64,000 bases of DNA from Ectopseudomonas toyotomiensis (GCF_900115695.1 NZ_FOXK01000001.1:1-64000); one strand, 5' to 3'. Numbered from the stretch's first letter, positions 35,783-45,645 are shown. Notes: generated by a model from the letters alone, not told the origin. Numbers and translations: made by a program.

Positions 35783-36910
35783 TCAACGCTTGCGCAAAAT
35801 TACACTGCCAATCGAATAACCGGCACCAAAGGAGCTTAGAACACCCAGGCTGCCGGCTGGCAGGTCGTCCTGATTCTTGTGCAGGGCGATCACCGAACCG
35901 GCCGAGCTGGTGTTGGCATAGGTGTCGAGAATCACCGGCGCCTCGTGCGGCTCGGCGTCGCGACCGAGCAGTTTGCGCGCGATCAGCAGGTTCATGTTGA
36001 GGTTGGCCTGATGCAGCCAAAAGCGCTTGACGTCGCTGACGTTGAGCTGGTGCTCGGCCAGGTGCGCGGCGATCAGCTCGGCGACCATCGGGCAGACGTC
36101 CTTGAACACCTTGCGGCCTTCCTGCACGAACAGCTTGTCGCGCGCGCCGATGCCCTCCTCCGCGGCTCGGTTGAGGAAGCCGAAGTTGTTGCGGATGTTG
36201 TTGGAGAACTGGGTCAGCAACTTGGTGCCGACCACATCGAACTGGTGGTTGGAGGTGGCCAGGTCGGCACGCTCGATGATCACCGCAGTGGCGGCGTCGC
36301 CGAAGATGAAGTGGCTGTCACGGTCGCGGAAATTCAGGTGGCCGGTGCAGATTTCCGGGTTGACCATGAGGATCGCGCGGGCCTGGCCGGTCTGGATCGC
36401 GGTGGTCGCGGCCTGAATGCCGAAGGTGGCCGATGAGCAGGCCACGTTCATGTCGTAGCCCCAGCCTTGGATGCCCAGCGCGGCCTGCACTTCGATGGCC
36501 ACCGCCGGATAGGCGCGCTGCAAATTCGAGCAGGCGACGATCACCCCATCGATGTCGGCGACGGTCTTGCCGGCGCGCTGCAGCGCTTCCTTGGCGGCGC
36601 CCACGGCCATTTCGCAGAGGATGCCCCAGTCTTCGTTGGAACGCTCAGGGATACGCGGCACCATGCGCAGCGGATCGAGAATGCCTTCCTTGTCGATGAC
36701 GAAGCGGCTCTTGATGCCCGACGCCTTTTCGATGAAGCCGCTGCTGGACTCGCTCAGCGCCTCCACCTCACCGCGGGCGATGGCCTCGGCATTATCGGCG
36801 TTGAACTGCTGTACATAAGCATTGAAGGATGCCACCAGCTCGTCGTTGGAAATGCTGTTGGCCGGGGTATAGAGGCCGGTACCACTGATGACGACGTTAT
36901 GCACGCTCAT
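35783..36910 (-). CDS. beta-ketoacyl-ACP synthase III family enzyme (octanoyl-CoA type)
   Basis: This 375-residue thiolase-fold protein has the catalytic Cys in [10 protein letters not shown], His in [10 protein letters not shown] and Asn in YANTSSAGS. It resembles the P. aeruginosa PA3286 protein, which condenses octanoyl-CoA with malonyl-ACP to give 3-ketodecanoyl-ACP, feeding fatty acid synthesis and 3-hydroxydecanoate. The ATG at 36910 follows AGAGGA with almost no spacing, so translation efficiency may be low. It lies upstream of the sigma gene on the same strand with 72 bp between them. Confidence 0.85.
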   Translation of the reverse strand: MSVHNVVISGTGLYTPANSISNDELVASFNAYVQQFNADNAEAIARGEVEALSESSSGFIEKASGIKSRFVIDKEGILDPLRMVPRIPERSNEDWGILCEMAVGAAKEALQRAGKTVADIDGVIVACSNLQRAYPAVAIEVQAALGIQGWGYDMNVACSSATFGIQAATTAIQTGQARAILMVNPEICTGHLNFRDRDSHFIFGDAATAVIIERADLATSNHQFDVVGTKLLTQFSNNIRNNFGFLNRAAEEGIGARDKLFVQEGRKVFKDVCPMVAELIAAHLAEHQLNVSDVKRFWLHQANLNMNLLIARKLLGRDAEPHEAPVILDTYANTSSAGSVIALHKNQDDLPAGSLGVLSSFGAGYSIGSVILRKR

Positions 36911-37141
36911 TCCTCTTCTCGGCCGCTGGCGGCCTCAGGCAGTTGGCCGGCGACAATGGCGCAGGCCGAAAATCGGGAGACTTGGGCCAAGCTCTTGCGA
37001 CGGTTGGCTCCGGGCCACTGAGTGTGCCACAGGGCGAGGGGGTTCGTCCTCAGCCCTTGAGAGTGTCTAGGTGGACAGAACATGACCCAATATAGCCGTT
37101 TGGTCTAAAGTCTTATCTCGATCCGCGCATCTGGAGCTTGC

Positions 37142-38752
37142 ATGAACCTCTCCCTGCTCAGCCGCTACGCATTCTTCGCCTTCTGCGTGCTGTTCACCCT
37201 GGCCAGCCTACCCTTCCTTGGCCATGAATGGCTGTGGCCGTTCACCCTGCTCAGCGGCGTGCTCAGCCTGATCGGCATCGGCGATCTGCTGCAGACGCGC
37301 CATGCGGTGCGGCGCAACTACCCGATCCTCGGCAACATTCGTTATCTGGTCGAAGGCATTCGCCCGGAAATCCGTCAGTACCTGCTCGAAGGCGACGCCG
37401 AGCAACTGCCCTTCTCCCGCGCACAGCGCTCGCTGGTGTATTCCCGCGCCAAGAACGAAGGCGCCGACAAACCCTTCGGCACCCTGAGCGATGTGTACCA
37501 GAACGGCTTCGAGTTCATCAGCCACTCCATGCGCCCGGCGCCGCTGACCGACCCGTGCAGCTTTCGCGTGGAGATCGGCGGGCCGCAGTGCAGCCAGCCG
37601 TACTCGGCGTCGCTGTTCAACATCTCGGCAATGAGCTTCGGCTCGCTCAGCGCCAACGCCATTCGCGCGCTCAACGAAGGGGCGAAACTCGGCGAGTTCT
37701 ACCACGACACCGGCGAAGGCAGCATCAGCCCCTATCACCGCGAGCACGGCGGCGATCTGGTCTGGGAGCTGGGCAGCGGCTACTTCGGTTGCCGCAGCTC
37801 GGACGGGCGCTTCGACCCCGAGCGTTTCGCCGCCCAGGCCGCCAGCCCGCAGGTGAAGATGATCGAGATCAAACTCAGCCAGGGCGCCAAACCGGGCCAT
37901 GGCGGCATCCTGCCCAAGCACAAGGTCACCGAGGAAATCGCCAACACCCGCGGCGTACCCATGGGTGAGGACTGCATCTCGCCCTCGCGCCATAGCGCCT
38001 TCTCCACGCCGACCGAGATGCTGCAGTTCATCGCCCAGCTACGCGAACTGTCCGGCGGCAAGCCGGTCGGTTTCAAGTTCTGCCTGGGCCACCCCTGGGA
38101 GTTCATGGGCATCGTCAAGGCCATGCTGGAGACCGGCATCCTGCCCGACTTCATCGTCGTCGACGGCAAGGAAGGCGGCACTGGCGCGGCGCCGCTGGAA
38201 TTCACCGATCACCTGGGCGTGCCGCTGCGCGAAGGGCTGCTGTTCGTGCACAACACCCTGGTCGGTAGCAACCTGCGCGACAAGATCAAGCTCGGCGCCA
38301 GCGGCAAGATCGTCAGCGCCTTCGACATCGCCCGCGTGCTGGCCATCGGCGCCGACTGGGCCAACTCGGCGCGCGGTTTCATGTTCGCCATTGGTTGCAT
38401 CCAGTCGCAGTCGTGCCACACCAACAAGTGCCCTACAGGCGTGGCGACGCAGGACCCACTGCGCCAGCGCGCCCTGGTGGTCGAGGACAAGGCCCAGCGC
38501 GTCTACAACTTCCACCGCAACACGCTCAAGGCGCTAGCCGAAATGCTCGCCGCCGCCGGCCTCGACCACCCCTCGCAGATCGATGCCAAGCACCTGGTGC
38601 AGCGCATGTCGGCTACAGAGATCAAGCTGTTCGCCCAACAGCACGTGTTTCTCGCGCCGGGCGAGTTGCTCAGCGGCCAGATCGCAGGAGAGTTCTACGA
38701 ACGCATGTGGCGCATGGCGCGCGCCGACAGTTTCGAGCCGGCACCTGCCTGA
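37142..38752 (+). CDS. membrane-anchored FMN-binding glutamate synthase-like protein
   Basis: This 536-residue protein has two N-terminal membrane segments (about 9-28 and 32-50) followed by a single glutamate-synthase-type TIM barrel (FMN and 3Fe-4S domain). Recognisable parts are HDTGEGSISPYHREHGGDLVW, KLSQGAKPGHGG and a Cys cluster in CIQSQSCHTNKCPTGVAT. It lacks the amidotransferase domain, so its real substrate is unknown; the group is common in Pseudomonas as an FMN-binding protein. Its start is 231 bp from the FabH-like gene in divergent orientation. Confidence 0.85.
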   Translation: MNLSLLSRYAFFAFCVLFTLASLPFLGHEWLWPFTLLSGVLSLIGIGDLLQTRHAVRRNYPILGNIRYLVEGIRPEIRQYLLEGDAEQLPFSRAQRSLVYSRAKNEGADKPFGTLSDVYQNGFEFISHSMRPAPLTDPCSFRVEIGGPQCSQPYSASLFNISAMSFGSLSANAIRALNEGAKLGEFYHDTGEGSISPYHREHGGDLVWELGSGYFGCRSSDGRFDPERFAAQAASPQVKMIEIKLSQGAKPGHGGILPKHKVTEEIANTRGVPMGEDCISPSRHSAFSTPTEMLQFIAQLRELSGGKPVGFKFCLGHPWEFMGIVKAMLETGILPDFIVVDGKEGGTGAAPLEFTDHLGVPLREGLLFVHNTLVGSNLRDKIKLGASGKIVSAFDIARVLAIGADWANSARGFMFAIGCIQSQSCHTNKCPTGVATQDPLRQRALVVEDKAQRVYNFHRNTLKALAEMLAAAGLDHPSQIDAKHLVQRMSATEIKLFAQQHVFLAPGELLSGQIAGEFYERMWRMARADSFEPAPA

Positions 38753-38822
38753 GAGGTCGTCGCCCAGTCTGTCACGGCCAAGCTCGGCGCGGCATCGCTT
38801 AACGTCTTGAACCGGTAACCGC

Positions 38823-39554
38823 ATGCGCCTTTCGCTTTGCGCCCTGCTGTTTCTACTGTGCCTCGCAGCCTCGGCCGAGGAGCAGCGCCCGCTACGTTTC
38901 TCGGTGTCCGAGAGCTGGGCCATGCCGATGATAAAGATCGTCGATGGCCAGGCTACGGGCGGGATTCTCTACGATCTGCAAATGCGCCTGGCGCAGAAGG
39001 TCGGCCGCCGTGCAGAGATGCTGGTGCTGCCGCGCCTGCGCGTCCAACGTTTGCTGGTCAGCGGCGGGATCGACGTGCGCTGCTACGTCAATCCAGACTG
39101 GCTCGTCGAATCCCATCATCAGTACATCTGGAGCCTGCCCTTCATGGTGCAGCGCGACCTGATCGTCGCGCGCAAAGCCGACCCTGACTTCAAGCTGGAG
39201 CAGTTGCGGGATGAGCGCCTGGGTACGGTGCTGGGCTTCAGCTATCCAAACCTGGAGACGCTGCTGGCCAGTGGTGCCATACACCGCGAAGACGCCCGCA
39301 CCCAGGAACTGGCCCTGGAGAAACTCGAAGCCGGCCGCTACCGCTATGCCATCAGCAATCACCTGGCGTTGGCCTGGTTCAATCGCGACCGGCCAGCCGA
39401 GCAACGTCTGCATGCGCTCGCTGAAATCAGCGCTGACCTGATCGCCTGCATCGTCCGCGACGAGCCGGATGTACCAACCCAGGCGCTGCTGCGTGCCCTG
39501 GTGCAGATGAGACAGGATGGCGAGTTCGAGGCCATCCTCGCTCGCTATCGCTGA
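38823..39554 (+). CDS. periplasmic amino-acid-type solute-binding protein (SBP_bac_3)
   Basis: This 243-residue protein has a signal peptide (RLSLCALLFLLCLAASAEEQ) and an extracellular solute-binding fold of family 3: PLRFSVSESWAMPMIKI, GGILYDLQMRLAQKVGRR, and the C-terminal lobe with TVLGFSYPNLETLLASG. It has no permease gene next to it, so it may be a stand-alone binding protein or feed another ABC system. The ligand is unknown. It converges on the polyamine-type gene with 3 bases between stops. Confidence 0.8.
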   Translation: MRLSLCALLFLLCLAASAEEQRPLRFSVSESWAMPMIKIVDGQATGGILYDLQMRLAQKVGRRAEMLVLPRLRVQRLLVSGGIDVRCYVNPDWLVESHHQYIWSLPFMVQRDLIVARKADPDFKLEQLRDERLGTVLGFSYPNLETLLASGAIHREDARTQELALEKLEAGRYRYAISNHLALAWFNRDRPAEQRLHALAEISADLIACIVRDEPDVPTQALLRALVQMRQDGEFEAILARYR

Positions 39555-39557
39555 CAG

Positions 39558-40649
39558 CTACCGACCCGACTTCAGCCGACTGAACGCACGGGTCAGCGCC
39601 CGGTTGAACTCGCGACGGTTGTCATTCTTGGTGTACAGCGTGGCGCGCAGCTCGGCCGGCGGATAGGTGCCGGCGTCTGCGAGAATCGCCGGATCGACGA
39701 AGGCGTCGGCCGCTGGCACCACATTGGCGTAGTAGATGCTGTTGCTGATGGCGCCGATCACCTCAGGCGTCATCAGGTGGTCCATCAACGCCAGCCCGGC
39801 TTCCGGGTGCGGCGCATCACGCGGGATGACCATGGCATCGAACCACAGCAGAGCCCCTTCACGCGGGATGCGGTAGCTCAGCTGGAAGTCCTTGTTGGCC
39901 TGCTCGGCCTGTGCCGCGGCGATGGCGACATTGCCATTCCAGGCCATCGCCAGGCAGGTGTTGCCGTTGGCCAGATCGCTGATGTTGCGGTCATTGTCGA
40001 AGTAGCGAATGAACGGTCGCACCTTGGCCAGATGGGCCTCGGCCTGTTTCAGGTCATCGAGATTCTGCCGGTTGATATCCAGCCCCAGGTAGCGAAACGC
40101 AGCGGCGAATACCTCATTGGGATCATTGAGGAAACTCACTCCGCAATCGGCGAAACGCGCTACCACCTGTGGGTCCATCAGCATCGCCCAGCTATCGGTC
40201 TGGGCATCAGCCATGCGCTGAGCGATGGCCTGCTCTTGGTAGCCGAAACCGGTGGTGCCCCAGACGTAGAGTCCGGCGTAGCGATTGCCCGGATCGAACT
40301 TGGCCATGTGCTGGGTGAACTCGTCATCCAGCCCGGCAAAATGCGGCAGCTGCGTCTTGTCCAGTTCACGCAACGCACCGCTGGCGATGGCCCGACTCAG
40401 GTGCTGGCCGGCAGTCAGCACCAGGTCGTAACCACTGCCGCCGGTGAGCAATTTGGTTTCCACGGTTTCCAGCGAATCGAAGTGATCGACCACCACGCGG
40501 ATACCGGTCTTCTCTTCGAATGAAGCCAGGGTGTCCGGGGCCAGGTATTCGCTCCAGATATACAGGTTGACCTGCTGCGGCGCCGCGCCGGCCTGCACGT
40601 GTGCGCAGGCGGCAAGGGCCACGGCCAGCAGACTGACGGGCAGTTTCAT
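39558..40649 (-). CDS. polyamine-type ABC transporter substrate-binding protein
   Basis: This 363-residue protein has a signal peptide (MKLPVSLLAVALAACAHVQA) and a PotF/SpuD fold: VNLYIWSEYLAPDTLASFEE, a WNGNVAIAAAQAE loop and YRIPREGALLWFDAMVIPRD. It probably binds putrescine or spermidine, or agmatine given that aguA precedes it. A strong AGGAGG lies 5 bases before the ATG, overlapping the aguA stop (9-bp gap), so the two are co-transcribed. P. aeruginosa likewise has a periplasmic polyamine-binding gene next to aguBA. Confidence 0.88.
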   Translation of the reverse strand: MKLPVSLLAVALAACAHVQAGAAPQQVNLYIWSEYLAPDTLASFEEKTGIRVVVDHFDSLETVETKLLTGGSGYDLVLTAGQHLSRAIASGALRELDKTQLPHFAGLDDEFTQHMAKFDPGNRYAGLYVWGTTGFGYQEQAIAQRMADAQTDSWAMLMDPQVVARFADCGVSFLNDPNEVFAAAFRYLGLDINRQNLDDLKQAEAHLAKVRPFIRYFDNDRNISDLANGNTCLAMAWNGNVAIAAAQAEQANKDFQLSYRIPREGALLWFDAMVIPRDAPHPEAGLALMDHLMTPEVIGAISNSIYYANVVPAADAFVDPAILADAGTYPPAELRATLYTKNDNRREFNRALTRAFSRLKSGR

Positions 40650-40658
40650 CCGGGCCTC

Positions 40659-41771
40659 CTAGGCGCGCTGGGGCGCGGCGTATTGCGGCATGGTGATGCA
40701 GGCGACGTTACCGCCACCCAGCAGGATTTCCCGCGAGTTCTCGATGCCGAGGATGCGATGCTGCGGGAACAGCTCGGCCAGGGTGGCCTGGGCCACACGG
40801 TCGTTGGCGTCGCCGAACAGCGGCAGGACGATGGCCGAGTTGCCGGCGTAGTAATTGATGTACGAGGCGCAGATCTGCGTGCCGGCCTGACGGGTGTGGG
40901 TGGTGTCATCCTGATCCAGACCTTCGGCCTCTTGCTCGGTCCACTCCAATACGCGCGGTTGCGGCAGCTTGTGCACTTCCAGCGCACGGCCACGGGCATC
41001 GCGCACGCTGCGCAGGATGTCGTAAGCCTCCTGGTAGATTTCCCATTGCGGGTCGGTGCGGTCGTCGGTCCACTGCATCACCACCACACCAGGGCGAACG
41101 AAGCAGGCCAGGTCATCGATATGGCCATCGGTTTCGTCGAACTTGCAGCCGCGCGGCAGCCAGATCACCTGCTCGGCACCGAGGTAATCCGACAGCCTGC
41201 GGGTCATCTCGTCCTTGCCCAAATGGGCGTTGCGATTGCGGTTGAGCAGGCACTGTTCGGTGGTCAACAGGGTGCGCTGGCCGTCACTCTGGATACCGCC
41301 CATTTCGGCAATGAAAGGCGCGCGATAGCGATCGAAGCCTTCGATTTCGAGAATCTTCTGCGCGATCTGGTCGTCCTTGTCCCAGGGGTAGTAAAGCCCG
41401 CCATCGAGCCCGCCATAGGCGTTGAACTCGAAGTCCACGCCGCGCACTTCGGCCGTCTCGTCATGCACCAGAAACGCCGGGCCGCTGTCGCGGAACCAGG
41501 TGTCGTTGCAGGTCATTTCCACCACCCGCACATGCGCCGGCAGCAGGCGCCGAGCGTTGGCGTACTGCGCCGCCGAGGCGCAGACGGTGACCGGCTCGCT
41601 GCTGGCGATGGCCGCAACGATCTCGACCCAGACCTTCTGCGCCGGCTTGCCGCCGTTGCGCCACACGTCCGGGCGCTCCGGCCAGCCGAGCCAGCAGCGG
41701 CTCTTGGTTTCGAATTCGCCGGGCAGACGAAAGCCGTCGGCCTTGGGCAGGGAGGTCAGGGTACGGGCCAT
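40659..41771 (-). CDS. aguA: agmatine deiminase
   Basis: This 370-residue enzyme converts agmatine to N-carbamoylputrescine and ammonia, the first step of agmatine use. Its length matches the family. The core includes WPERPDVWRNGGKPAQ, WFRDSGPAFLVH (catalytic Asp), WLPRGCKFDETDGHIDDLAC and, at the C-terminus, EILLGGGNVACITMPQ with the catalytic Cys. The ATG at 41771 has GAGGAG about 8 bases upstream. The partner amidase gene aguB is not in the window, so it must lie elsewhere or be replaced. Confidence 0.93.
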   Translation of the reverse strand: MARTLTSLPKADGFRLPGEFETKSRCWLGWPERPDVWRNGGKPAQKVWVEIVAAIASSEPVTVCASAAQYANARRLLPAHVRVVEMTCNDTWFRDSGPAFLVHDETAEVRGVDFEFNAYGGLDGGLYYPWDKDDQIAQKILEIEGFDRYRAPFIAEMGGIQSDGQRTLLTTEQCLLNRNRNAHLGKDEMTRRLSDYLGAEQVIWLPRGCKFDETDGHIDDLACFVRPGVVVMQWTDDRTDPQWEIYQEAYDILRSVRDARGRALEVHKLPQPRVLEWTEQEAEGLDQDDTTHTRQAGTQICASYINYYAGNSAIVLPLFGDANDRVAQATLAELFPQHRILGIENSREILLGGGNVACITMPQYAAPQRA

Positions 41772-41868
41772 CTCGCGGCTCCTCGTCAGTGGCTGGAAGT
41801 AGCCCGACAGTACGCCCGGCGATGCCACTACGACCAATGACGATAATCGCGGAACCCTTGAATTCAAT

Positions 41869-42756
41869 TCACAGATCGACCAGCTGATCAGTGAACCATT
41901 CGATAAAATGAGCGGCTGCCGGCTTGTCCAGACGCAGGCGCTCGCACACCAGCGCGTATTGGCCGAGCGACGGCACCTGGGCCGCGAAGGGGCGCACCAG
42001 GCGACCACTCGCCAGGTCTTCGGCACTGGTCAGGTTGTCGCCGATGGCCACGCCCTGGCCGCGTGCTGCGGCCTCCATGGTCAGGCCGGCATGGCCCAGG
42101 TACAGATGCCGGGTCGGCTGGATATCGCCAGCATGAGTGGTCAGCCAGGCGGTCCAGGTCTTGCCGTCCTGATCGTCATGCAGCAGGCAATGACGCGCCA
42201 GGTCGCGCGGGTGCTTGAGCGGCGACTGGTTGAACAGGCCCGGGCTGCACACCGGGAAGAACTGCAGAGTAGGCAGCGGCCGCACGAAATAGGCGCTGGC
42301 ATCGTCCGGGCCGGTGCCATAGGTGATGGCGATGTCGATCTCGCTGCCCGGCAGCGTCGCCTCCAGCGGTTGCTCATGCAGATGCAGGGTGATCTGCGGG
42401 TGGCGCTCGGCGAAGTCGGCCAGGCGCCCGACCAGCCATTTCTGCGCCAACTCTGCGGTAACCGCGACGCGCAGTTGCGCCTGCGAACCGGGATCGCGCA
42501 GCTCGTCGCAGGCTTCGCCAATCAGCTCGAAGGCCTGCTGCAGGCTGTGCAGCAAGCGCCTGGCCTGCGGCGTCGGGCGTACCTGACGGCCGTCGCGCTC
42601 GAACAGCGTGCTGCCGAGTTGCTCTTCGAGCTGGCGAATCTGGTGGCTGACGGCGCTGTCGGTGACGCACAGCTCAGCAGCTGCGCGGCCGAAGTGGGCA
42701 TGCCGCGCGGCCGCTTCGAAAGTGCGCAGGGCGGTGAGCGAAGGCAGACGACGCAT
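41869..42756 (-). CDS. LysR-family regulator (GcvA-like)
   Basis: This 295-residue regulator has an N-terminal winged helix (PSLTALRTFEAAARHAHFGR, then VTDSAVSHQIRQLEEQLG) and a C-terminal effector domain. It belongs to the GcvA/AmpR-like subgroup by its N-terminal LTALRTFEAAARH motif. It sits 97 bp upstream of aguA on the same strand, so it probably controls the agmatine/polyamine genes, but P. aeruginosa uses a TetR-type regulator (AguR), so this is only a suggestion. The first ATG upstream (42813) would add 19 residues without conservation. Confidence 0.85.
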   Translation of the reverse strand: MRRLPSLTALRTFEAAARHAHFGRAAAELCVTDSAVSHQIRQLEEQLGSTLFERDGRQVRPTPQARRLLHSLQQAFELIGEACDELRDPGSQAQLRVAVTAELAQKWLVGRLADFAERHPQITLHLHEQPLEATLPGSEIDIAITYGTGPDDASAYFVRPLPTLQFFPVCSPGLFNQSPLKHPRDLARHCLLHDDQDGKTWTAWLTTHAGDIQPTRHLYLGHAGLTMEAAARGQGVAIGDNLTSAEDLASGRLVRPFAAQVPSLGQYALVCERLRLDKPAAAHFIEWFTDQLVDL

Positions 42757-42900
42757 GACGATCCCGATTCGGTCGAAAACGCGCATCCTCGCCCAGCCAT
42801 GGATGGCCGACAAGTCTCGTAGCGTGTCGCAAGGCCGACCAGACGTTGCGCGCCGCTAATTGCAGTTATGGCTGGCTGAACTCCAGGCGTGTCCCACAAG

Positions 42901-42991
42901 CCGGTGCGCGCAGCGCACCCTACGCAAAACCACCTGCGGCTATCCCGGCAAGTGCTTCGCTCGTTCGAACGTAGGGTGCGCCGTGCGCACC
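42901..42991. repeat. inverted pair of GC-rich repeats
   Basis: CCGGTGCGCGCAGCGCACC and CTACG (42901-42925) face GTAGGGTGCGCCGTGCGCACC (42971-42991) with 45 bp between them. A third copy is at 24167-24190. The pair fills the gap between the LysR start and the NadR-like stop. Confidence 0.8.
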
Positions 42992-43003
42992 AACTGCCTC
43001 CGA

Positions 43004-44035
43004 CTAGGTTCCGCTCAGGCGATGCAGCACCTGCTCGATGCGCTGTTGCAGAGAGCCGGTCAGCCGTGTGAATGGCCAGCCGCGCCGCGTCAGCTCCTGC
43101 GCGTACCACTGGTTCTGCCGGCGGCGAAAGATCTCGTCCTGACGGGTGCCGTCCTGCACGAAGGGGAAGTCATCGGCGCACAGGAACAGGTGGTGATAGT
43201 GCCGCTCGGCCAACTGCTCCAGCTCAGCCTCGGCCCGACCGAACAGCTCGCGGCAATAGAACAGCGTGGTCAGCGCCGTGGTGTCGCACACCAGATAACG
43301 CTGGCACTGCCCGGCCAGGCTCTGCTCACGGGCGACCTGGGTACGGCCGATACGCAGCAGGTTGTCATAGGCGAGCACACCGCCCCGCTCTTCCCAGAGT
43401 TCGCGACCGTACTCGGCGGCGTGACGCGTACCCAAGGCCTCGGCCAATGCCAGGGCGAGGCTGCTCTTGCCGGTGGACTCGCCGCCGAGCAAGGCGATGC
43501 GCTCGACGAAATCGCCATACACCTGCGGCGCCAGGTAGTGGCGCAGGCTATGAATATCGGCGCGCAGACGCGTACCGGACACCGGCACCTGAACGCGCGC
43601 GCGGTCGATCTCGACATGTTGCACCGGCCGACCGAAACATTCGCTCAAGTGCGCGGCGAAGCCATCGCCGTAGGCCTCGCTGGTAAACACCGCGTCCACC
43701 GGGTGGCCGAGCACTGCCTGGCAAAAGTCGGCGACGAACTGGCGCTGAACAGCATCGGGATCGGATTCGTGGGGAAGCTCTGGCAGCGCCAGGCCGCGTG
43801 CGCGTTGCTGGGCAACCCACTCAGGCGTGACCACCCAGCTGCGCAGTTCGGGAAAGCGCAGCCGCAGCCAGGTCGCCCGTCGATCCGGCTCGCAACCGGC
43901 AAGTTCCGGGTAGGCCCAACTGAGCAGCACCAGTTGCTCGCACTGCTGTTGCGCCTGGCGGATAAGCCATTCGTGCCCCAGGTGCAGCGGCGCGAACTTG
44001 CCGACCACCAGCCCTTTGGCGAATCGCTTGCTCAT
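43004..44035 (-). CDS. nadR: NadR-like NMN adenylyltransferase/nicotinamide riboside kinase
   Basis: This 343-residue bifunctional enzyme has an N-terminal nucleotidyltransferase (VVGKFAPLHLGHEWLIR with the HxGH motif, and an SGTRLRAD loop) and a C-terminal kinase with P-loop LLGGESTGKSSLALA and FADDF/REQSLAG-type segments. It salvages nicotinamide riboside to NAD. Unlike E. coli NadR it has no N-terminal helix-turn-helix, so it does not act as a repressor. Its ATG is directly adjacent to the pnuC stop, so transport and phosphorylation are coupled. Confidence 0.9.
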   Translation of the reverse strand: MSKRFAKGLVVGKFAPLHLGHEWLIRQAQQQCEQLVLLSWAYPELAGCEPDRRATWLRLRFPELRSWVVTPEWVAQQRARGLALPELPHESDPDAVQRQFVADFCQAVLGHPVDAVFTSEAYGDGFAAHLSECFGRPVQHVEIDRARVQVPVSGTRLRADIHSLRHYLAPQVYGDFVERIALLGGESTGKSSLALALAEALGTRHAAEYGRELWEERGGVLAYDNLLRIGRTQVAREQSLAGQCQRYLVCDTTALTTLFYCRELFGRAEAELEQLAERHYHHLFLCADDFPFVQDGTRQDEIFRRRQNQWYAQELTRRGWPFTRLTGSLQQRIEQVLHRLSGT

Positions 44036-44602
44036 TCAGGCAGCCTGCGCGTTCAGTTCACGGCGCCAGCGATACAGGCCGTACCAGGCATTGCACCAGA
44101 ACAGCAGGTAGATGAACGCCGTCAGGTACAGCTCGCGCGAGGCGAACAGCGGCACCGCGAGCGTGTTCACCAGCAGCCAGCCGTACCAGGTTTCCAGCTT
44201 GCGGCGCATCAGCAGCAACTGCGCCAGCACGCTGAAAGTCAGCACCAGGGAATCGATGAAAGGTGCGTAGGCGTCGGTGAAATAGTGCAGCAGGGCGCCG
44301 TATGCGCCCGCCACGACCACCGCGAGCAGCAGCGCCAGGCCCAATCCGGCCATGCTGGCACGGCTGATCGGCAACGCCTCGCCCTGGCGCCCGCGCACCC
44401 AGCTCCACCAACCCAGCAGGCTGGTGGCGATGAAAAAGATCTGCAAGGTGACATCGGCATACAGCTGCACGCTGAAGAACAGCCAACCGAACAGCACGCA
44501 GCCGACCAGGCCGACGGCCCAGGTGTGCACCGAATTGCGCGCCGCCAGCACGACCGAAACCAGATAGAAAAGGTTGGCGAAAATCTCCAGCGACGACGGC
44601 AT
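44036..44602 (-). CDS. pnuC: nicotinamide riboside transporter PnuC
   Basis: This 188-residue membrane protein has about seven hydrophobic segments and the PnuC signature around LFYLVSVVLAARNSVHTWA and LVNTLAVPLFASRELYLTAF. It imports nicotinamide riboside by facilitated diffusion, driven by phosphorylation by the neighbouring kinase. The ATG at 44602 begins MPSSLEIFANL. There is no gap between its stop and the nadR-like start. Confidence 0.9.
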   Translation of the reverse strand: MPSSLEIFANLFYLVSVVLAARNSVHTWAVGLVGCVLFGWLFFSVQLYADVTLQIFFIATSLLGWWSWVRGRQGEALPISRASMAGLGLALLLAVVVAGAYGALLHYFTDAYAPFIDSLVLTFSVLAQLLLMRRKLETWYGWLLVNTLAVPLFASRELYLTAFIYLLFWCNAWYGLYRWRRELNAQAA

Positions 44603-44743
44603 GCACGCATCCTTATGAACATGGAATCCGCCGCGCAGCCTACCACGTGACGCAGGCCACAGCCGTGCATGCGTCACCTGACAACGGGGCCGATCCATGC
44701 TCTGATAAGCCTCCCCTCGCACTCCAAAGGACTGGACCGCCTC

Positions 44744-45496
44744 ATGCCTCTGCTCGCCCTGCTGGTCATCGCCTGCCAAGTCACCTGCGGCCTCCACGTG
44801 GTGCGCAGTGGCCAGGAACGCTACTGGCTGTACCTGATCATCGCCCTGCCTGGCCTCGGCTGCCTGATCTACTTCCTCGGCATCATGCTGCCGGATCTGC
44901 TCGGCAGCCGACGCGGCCGGCAGACACTCAACCGCCTGCACGACAGCATCGACCCCGAGCGCCACCTGCGCGCCCTGCGCGACGAACTGGAGATTCGCGA
45001 CACCCGTGATACCCGCGTCAACCTGGCCGATGAACTGCTGCGCATGGGGCAGGCCGAAGAAGCGGCCCAGCAGTATCAGACAGCCCTGCGCGGCATCCAC
45101 AGCGACGCCCCGGATATCCTCCTCGGCCTGGCCCGGGCACGTTTCGCCCTGGGCGACTTCGCCGGCTGTCAGGCGAGCCTCGATCAACTGATCGCCCACA
45201 ACCCCGACTTCCGTTCCTCCGACGGCCACCTGCTGTATGCCCGCGCGCTGGAAGGCCAGGGCAACGACCTCAAGGCCGAAGAGGAATACCGCGCCCTCGG
45301 CAGCTACTGCGCCAGCCCCGAAGCGAACTATCGCTATGCCCTGCTGCTGCGCCGACTGGGACGCCAGCGCGAGGCCATCGAACTGCTGCAGCAGATCCAG
45401 ACCCACGCCCGCCGCTCCGCCCGGCACTATCGAGTTCTGCACAAGGAGTGGCTGGACCTGAGCCAGAAGGCGCTGCTCGAGCTGCAGCGCGGCTGA
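44744..45496 (+). CDS. tetratricopeptide-repeat protein with N-terminal membrane segments
   Basis: This 250-residue protein has two hydrophobic segments (about 2-17 and 29-48), then a TPR array (VNLADELLRMGQAEEAAQQY, LARARFALGDFAGCQASL, YALLLRRLGRQREAIELL). It is probably anchored in the inner membrane with the repeats in the cytoplasm and acts as a scaffold; partners are unknown. The ATG at 44744 was chosen because it directly begins the hydrophobic segment; a further 25 residues could be added upstream. It lies upstream of the toxin gene but is not obviously linked to it. Confidence 0.75.
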   Translation: MPLLALLVIACQVTCGLHVVRSGQERYWLYLIIALPGLGCLIYFLGIMLPDLLGSRRGRQTLNRLHDSIDPERHLRALRDELEIRDTRDTRVNLADELLRMGQAEEAAQQYQTALRGIHSDAPDILLGLARARFALGDFAGCQASLDQLIAHNPDFRSSDGHLLYARALEGQGNDLKAEEEYRALGSYCASPEANYRYALLLRRLGRQREAIELLQQIQTHARRSARHYRVLHKEWLDLSQKALLELQRG

Positions 45497-45645
45497 ACCG
45501 CCACGACATTTTTTGCGTGCATGGATCACAAAAAGCAAAGCTGGCCCGCCACTGCGCAAGACTTTGCGCATAGGTCCTTGGTTAGCATCGGCGTTGATGA
45601 TCGACCCTGCCGGCATATCGCCGGCTGCAGCATGGATGCACGACG

